Source of the DNA: Coenobita brevimanus
Lineage: Eukaryota; Arthropoda; Malacostraca; Decapoda; Coenobitidae
Reading direction: 5' to 3'
Assembly (NCBI GenBank): GCA_032717465.1
Contig: CM064655.1
Location: 13,001,652-13,065,651, forward strand
DNA: 64,000 nt
Of the stretch, positions 58,870 through 64,000 are shown piece by piece. The translations under genes and the position numbers were made by a program. The stretch's first letter is position 1. Each line of letters begins with the position of its first letter. The notes below the pieces were generated by a model. It was not told the DNA's origin. It saw only the letters and a program-made list of their open reading frames with translations, and ran no database searches.

Positions 58870-59066
58870 TTACAGCACCGCACCCCCCGCCGCACCTCCC
58901 GCTGCACCAACACTTCTCTCCAAAGACTCCTCTTGAGCACCTTCCCCAGGAGCCTCAAAGTCACTCACTTTGACCATAAACCCCTTGAAGTCCAATGCTG
59001 ACACTTCTGACACTGCATCCTCTTCATCCTCAACAGAAACAGGAGCAGACGATGTAGCTGGTTCCT
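58870..59066 (-). pseudogene. Tigger transposase, C-terminal segment beyond the LINE
   Basis: On the minus strand this reads as an acidic open frame: PATSSAPVSVEDEEDA, VSDFEAPGEGAQEESLE, then Gly/Ala-rich residues and a TAA at 58,870-58,872. It joins the end of the transposase frame at 62,256 (VSEIEEP) in phase when the LINE and one copy of its 7 bp duplication are ignored. The acidic tail is consistent with CENP-B/jerky-type transposases, whose C-termini are poorly conserved. Confidence 0.6.
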
Positions 59067-62000
59067 ATCTATCAATCTATCTATTGCCAGACGCCTCAAT
59101 CCCGTTTGGGGTGGCCACAAACAAATCGCCTCCAAGTCGCCCTGTCCCCCGCCATTTCACTGCCCTGCTCCCAACTCACACCCCCCTCTCTCATATACCT
59201 CTCCACCCCATCCCTCCATCTCATCCTCGGCCTCCCCCTCCCTCTTCCCCCCTCCACCTCACTCACATACACTCTCTTTGTCAGTCTTTCACCCTCCATC
59301 CTCTCCACATGGCCAAACCACCTCAGTGTGTTCCTCATAACACTTCCTATCACATCCACATCCACACCACAACGCTTCTTTATATCCTCATTCGTCAGCC
59401 TGTCTCTCCACGTGACTCCACAGGCTCCTCTTAAATAACTCATTTCCACTGGTCTCACTCTTGACTTGTGCCCTTCTAACAATGTCCAAGCTTCACTTCC
59501 GTACGTTAGAGTTGGTATCACAATACTGTCATGTAGTAACTTTTTCACTTCCATGCTCACTTCCCTGTTTCTTATCACAGCTTTCAAAGAACAGCAACCT
59601 TTCTTCCCTGCTGTACCCTTTCAAGCACTTCACCCTCCAAACCTCCATCCTTACTCATCACACTACCCAAGTACTTAAACGTACTCACATTTTCCAATTC
59701 CTCACCATCCAACCTCGCTGTACATTCACTAACTTCACCTCTCTCAAAGACCATCACCTTACTCTTCCCTACATTCACCTTTAGATTCCGTTTCTTACAC
59801 ACTCACTCAAACTCATCCACCAAGCCTTGCAGCTCCCCTTCGTCTTCACTCAACAACACAGTATCATCTGCAAACAACAGTACAGGGAGTTTCCAAACAC
59901 TATCCTCTCTCACCAGTGCCACTCCAACATCCACTACCCTACCTTGTACCTCTTTTATTACCCCATCCATGTACAGATTGAACAACCATGGAGACATGAC
60001 ACATCCCTGTTTCAAACCAACTTTCAAAGAGAAAAATTCACTTAGTTCACCATCCACACGCACTGCAGCCTTCGCACCATCGTACATACTCTTCACAGCA
60101 TTCAACAACTTCCCATCTTCTCCATATATTCTTAACACATTCCACAATCCTTGTCTATCCACCCTGTCATATGCTTTCTCCAAATCCATGAAAGCCGCAT
60201 ACAACTTCTTTCCCTTTTCGAGAAACTTTTCCACTAAAGATCTAAGAATGAATATCTGATCTACACAGCCTCTTCCCTTCCTAAAGCCTCCCTGTTCTTC
60301 TCCAACTAATTTCTCTGTTCTTTCTCTAACTCTGTCTATAAGTATCCTACCATACACTTTTCCTATTATACTAAGAAGACAAATGCCCCTATGATTACCA
60401 CACACTTCTTTTTCCCCTTTTCCTTTGTACAAGGGAATAATTATACCTGACTTCCAATCCTCCGGGACCCTACCTTCCTCCCAGGCCAATCTGCACATCT
60501 TCCACATCCATTCTACTACTATCTCTCCCCCATGCTTCAGCATTTCGCCACACGCTCCATCAATTCCTGGGGCTTTCCCCGATTTAACTTTCTTCATTGC
60601 TTCCACAACTTCTATCCTACTGATTTCTTCCTGTCTTCTCACCTCCCTCCTTCTCGCAGCCATTCCCCAGCCACTTACACTCGCATTACTTCCATCCTCT
60701 ACGTTCAACAATTCCTTAAAGTGTTCTCTCCATCTGCTCACTTTTTGTCCCTTCTCCACTAGTAATCTACCATTTTTATCTTTCACTCCCCTGCTAACTT
60801 CATTTCCACCCTGTCTTACTCTTTTCACTTCTCTCCAGAACATTTTCTTACAGTCCCTCCACTTTACACTCAAATTCCTTCCAAATTCCTCATCCATTCT
60901 CTTCTTACTCTCTCTTACTAATCTTTTCACCTCTCTCTTTCTTTCCACATATAACTCCCTCTTCTGCCTCTCAACTTCTTCCACACCCCTATTTCTCATC
61001 CATTCATTGTATGCTTTCTTCTTTTGTGCCACAGCCTGTTTCACCTCTTCAGTCCACCACGCTGTTCCTTGTACCCCCCTCCGTCTTCTCTTCCTTCCAC
61101 ACACCACATCACATGCTGCACATATTTCTTCTGTAAATATCTTACACACACCTTCCACGTCTCCCATCTGCTCCAATTCATATTTTCCCAATCGTTCCTC
61201 CACTTCTCTCTTATACTCTGCCTTTTTCTCATCCTCTTGTAACCTTTCCACTCTCCTTGCAACTACTCCTTCCTCTTCTCTTTCCCTTCTTCTATTCCTC
61301 CATCTTACTTGCATTCTAATTCTGGCCACCACCAAGTAGTGGTCAGAAAGTCCACTACCCCAACCTCTATACACTCTTGCATCCATTATACATCTTCGCA
61401 TCCTTTCATCCACACACACACATAATCAATCATTGCCTTCCTTTCATTCAGTTCACCACCCACCCTTCTCATCACTCGCCATGTATACCTGTGGATCATT
61501 TTATGCCTGAAGAGGGTATTGGCTATCACCAACCCCCTCCCAGCACAAATGTCCACTAACGCACTCCCTTCTCATCTATCTCAGCAGGCACACCCCACTC
61601 ACCAACTATTCCATCCACCTTTACATTCCCAACTTTACCATTCATATCACCAATCAAAAACACTCTCTCATTCCTTCCAAACTTTTCCATGCACACTTCC
61701 ACATTTGTCCAGAACTCTTCTCTCACTCTTCTAGCACGATCTTGCGTTGGCGCATACACACACACAATCGCCCACATTTGTATTCCAACTTTCAACTTTA
61801 CCCACACAATCCTTGACCCAACTGATCCATACTGTCTTATGCTCCTCTTCCATCTTTTACTCACAACTATACATACTCCTTCCTTTGCCCTCTCATTCTC
61901 ACCTACTCCTGCACATATACCCCATCCATACTCCCATTCTCTCACACTTTCTCCTCTCCATTTTGTTTCAGTTATTCCACATACATCACTTTCGCACCCT

Positions 62001-62255
62001 CAAGCACCTGGACAATCTCTCTATCTTTCACCTCATCATTCGCTCCTCTTACATTCCATGTACTCATTACCAAGTCCTTTGTCCGGTCCTGGGTCGTCAT
62101 CGTTTGGTCAGTCCTTGTCCGAGGCTTCTTGTTTGTTTTTTTAGTTAGTTGTTTTCCCGGGAGGGGCACTAACCCTCCGCCAACCCTTTTAGTCGCCTTT
62201 TACGAAAAACAGGGATACTGGGGGAGTATTCTTGAAAACCCCTCTACCCCCAGGG
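59067..62255 (-). mobile_element. Second full-length copy of the RTE-like LINE
   Basis: Inserted on the minus strand within the Tigger transposase. A 7 bp duplication GGTTCCT flanks it (59,060-59,066 and 62,256-62,262). The 5' end at the right carries the same CTGGGGG / CCCCCAG pairing (62,247-62,253 with 62,219-62,225) as the copy at 48,360. The 3' end at the left is a GATA-type tail. Length is about 3.19 kb, the same as the other copy. Confidence 0.9.
59096..62110 (-). pseudogene. Endonuclease/RT ORF of second LINE copy
   Basis: Same protein as 48,541-51,520. Fragments in order: VMSTWNVRGANDEVKDREIV (about 62,070), FLIGDMNGKVGNVKVDGIVG (about 61,660), a frame break near 61,550, then 61,419-59,803 with SGLSDHYLVVARI, KSGKAPGIDGACGEML, IIPLYKGKGEKEVCGNHRGI, FMDLEKAYDRVDRQGLW and LLFADDTVLLSED. 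A TGA interrupts it at 59,803-59,805 and a frameshift lies near 59,590. More damaged than the plus-strand copy. Confidence 0.85.
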
Positions 62256-64000
62256 GGTTCCTCAATTTCACTAACTTGAGCCCGCTGTGTGTAACTTGTT
62301 GTGGGCGTCTGTCTTCTTCTGTTTATTTCTTGCCTGTGCCTGTCTATAGAAACAGAAGAGTTTGTCGATACCAACCAGAACTTCCTTCGTTCTTAAACTA
62401 CTCACTTCCTGTTCCTTCACCTCTTCCTTGAGCTCATCCATGGCAGCAAAGATCTTGCTTATTCTTGACATACACAGCTCTCTATTCCCCTCCATCACAC
62501 TAGGCTGCTCAACTTGACTCCACCTGGCACCGGGCTCTGCGTCAGCCTTGTCTATCCGTCGCAACACTTCCTTGGGAGGCTGTTCCTCATTAGCAGTGTG
62601 CACTTCTCGTATGTCCGCCAATGTAACGTCCTCGAAACCTGGTACAGGTTGTGCTGTTGTCAGTGTTGCTGCCTCAGCATCGGCCAGTGGTTGAATGGCC
62701 GTCTCATGGGTCGTGCATAAGTGAGGCACGAGCATTCGCCATGCATGGTTCGCCGCTGCAGGTGTAATCTGGTGCCATGCTTGTAGGAGAAAGTTAACTG
62801 CGTCCTTCACTGTAAAACGACACCAAAATGCCTCAACATTCATGTCACCTGTGGCGGGTCAGGATACAGCTGCTGGCGGAGATGGTACGGGAGCAGGTGC
62901 CTCATCGAGGTCTTTGTCGTGATCTTCTTGTAGCGCATGAAGCCCCTCTTGTGTGTCGGTCTTCCTGCGTAGGTAGTCATACGCTTGTTTATGGTAGAAG
63001 TGCTTCACAGTGGTGATCAGTTCTTGATCCAGTGGCTGCACTAGTGACATCGTCTGGGGCGGCAGAAACACAACATGACAATCCTTGTGCAGATCTTCTA
63101 GGTATGGAGGGTGACAGTGCATTGTCCAACACAAGGATCATCTTAAATGGAATGCCAAGTTCCCGACACTTGGCCCTGGCATCGGGGACACAGTGCTTTG
63201 TTAACCAGTCTGCCATAATGTTCCAGGTCATCCAACCATTTGCAGACTTATACCAGTACACGCCACTTGCGTCCATGTTCGTGAGGTTTTTGTAGCACCT
63301 TTGGTGTGAAGCTGTGTGTACAACAACTGGCCTCATCTTGTGGCTCCCAGACAGGTTTACAGCGAACATTACCGACATCTTACACTTCTGGAGCTTGCGA
63401 CCAGGGGCTTGTTTCTGTTTTTTAGCGATGTAAGTTAATTTGGGCATGGCCTCATAGTATAATGGCGTTTCGTCAACGTTGTAGATCTGGTCCTTGGTGT
63501 ACTGTCCTTCAAGAAGCGCTCTAAATATCGCAGGATAGTCTCTCGCGGCCAGCTCGTCGGCAGAGGCACATTCACCAGACACTTTGATGTGACGGAGTTC
63601 CTTGCGCTTCAGAAAATGGTCCAGCCATCCAACTGATGCCTTGAAAGGTTTGTCCACTTTTAACATGCGAGATGCTGCTTTGTAAAAGAGCTGGGCTTGG
63701 TTCCGAATAAGTCTGCCATTCAGTGGAACACCTTCCTTCTTCCTCATTATGAAGGTGGCAAGATGCCGTTCCATTAGTATCATCGCACGATTTACCACCC
63801 GCTAACGGCCATCTAGGTCAGATGCACCATACTTCTTCACTAGAGCCCTTATGGCAACATGGTTCTTCCACACTGTCCTCACTGTTGATTCAGCCAGTCC
63901 CAGGGCTTTCCCGATGGCAGTATTTCCTTGTCCCTCCTCCTTCATCTTGATAATCTCTAACTTGGTTGCGTGCATCAGAAGTTTTTTAACTCTTGGGGCT
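62256..64000 (-). pseudogene. Tigger/CENP-B-type transposase
   Basis: On the minus strand from the window edge: a helix-turn-helix with KMKEEGQGNTAIGKALGL (about 63,900-63,950), a stop in place of a residue near 63,802, then a CENP-B-like region (KVDKPFKASVGWLDHFLKRK) and the DDE domain. YNVDETPLYYE (about 63,475) has the first Asp and MILVLDNA (about 63,125) the second. A two-base loss at about 63,115 shifts the frame to HCHPPYLEDLHKDCHVVFLP and SLVQPLDQELITT, with the third Asp. An in-frame TGA lies at 62,859-62,861. This DDD order is typical of pogo/Tigger. The enzyme would cut and paste the element at TA sites; here it is inactive. Confidence 0.85.

Larger units (their letters stand above)
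58603..64000 (-). mobile_element. Tigger (pogo-type) DNA transposon, split by LINE
   Basis: The left edge is TA then CAGTAGGCTCACACAGTGCG at 58,603, a plausible Tigger terminal repeat pointing inward. The transposase lies on the minus strand from the right window edge to 58,870 and is interrupted by the LINE at 59,067-62,255. The far end is outside the window, so the second terminal repeat cannot be checked. Confidence 0.75.

Noticed and set aside
59106..62148. Plus-strand open frames opposite the second LINE copy
   Set aside because: Antisense shadows of the minus-strand endonuclease/RT.

Overview
This 64 kb window reads as a eukaryotic, repeat-dominated chromosome segment. I found no convincing host protein-coding gene, rRNA gene or functional tRNA gene. 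What is here is a layered deposit of transposable elements, many sitting inside one another, plus microsatellites and two satellite-like arrays. The mix (RTE-like and Jockey/CR1-like LINEs, Ty3/gypsy elements with about 2 kb LTRs, tRNA-headed SINEs, hAT, piggyBac and Tigger elements, very long TA, CA and CT tracts) fits an arthropod, most likely a malacostracan or decapod crustacean. That assignment is inference from repeat style, not from a marker gene.

Layout. 0-12 kb: a hAT-like non-autonomous element with CATCCG arrays, a tRNA-headed SINE, two decayed endonuclease/RT LINEs (4.2-5.8 and 7.6-10.3 kb) and simple repeats. 12-17.3 kb: a Jockey/CR1-like LINE whose reading frame is open except for a 5'-truncated RTE-like LINE inserted in it on the opposite strand. 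17.3-23.5 kb: hAT MITE, SINE pieces, an unrecognised stretch, a 26 bp satellite array and microsatellites. 23.5-34.1 kb: a minus-strand Ty3/gypsy element with two LTRs of about 2 kb; it has been hit by a hAT MITE (left LTR), a piggyBac-like MITE (integrase) and a miniature LTR retrotransposon (TRIM, gag). 34.1-47.4 kb: a truncated LTR of the same family, then two plus-strand gypsy bodies of a related family that seem to share one LTR, interrupted by a Tigger-like MITE, a SINE, a hAT MITE, a piggyBac-like MITE and an inverted solo LTR. 48.4-51.5 kb: an almost intact RTE-like LINE. 52.0-54.8 kb: a second copy of the Jockey/CR1-like LINE, with the empty site for the nested insertion seen in the first copy. 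55.3-58.6 kb: a tiny LINE 3' end, a possible Tigger-like relic and a three-unit tandem repeat split by a piggyBac-like element. 58.6-64.0 kb: a Tigger (pogo/CENP-B-type) transposon on the minus strand, running off the window and split by a second full-length copy of the 48.4 kb LINE.

Several insertions can be dated relative to each other because the target duplication is visible or a sister copy keeps the empty site. The most unusual item is the 513 bp TRIM at 31,291-31,803. Each of its 158 bp LTRs carries a TATA box followed by a tRNA-like module with Pol III A and B boxes, a layout that recalls (but differs from) plant Cassandra elements, whose LTRs hold 5S RNA. Second is the inverted repeat at the exact 5' end of both full-length RTE-like LINEs, which could belong to a 5' self-cleaving ribozyme.
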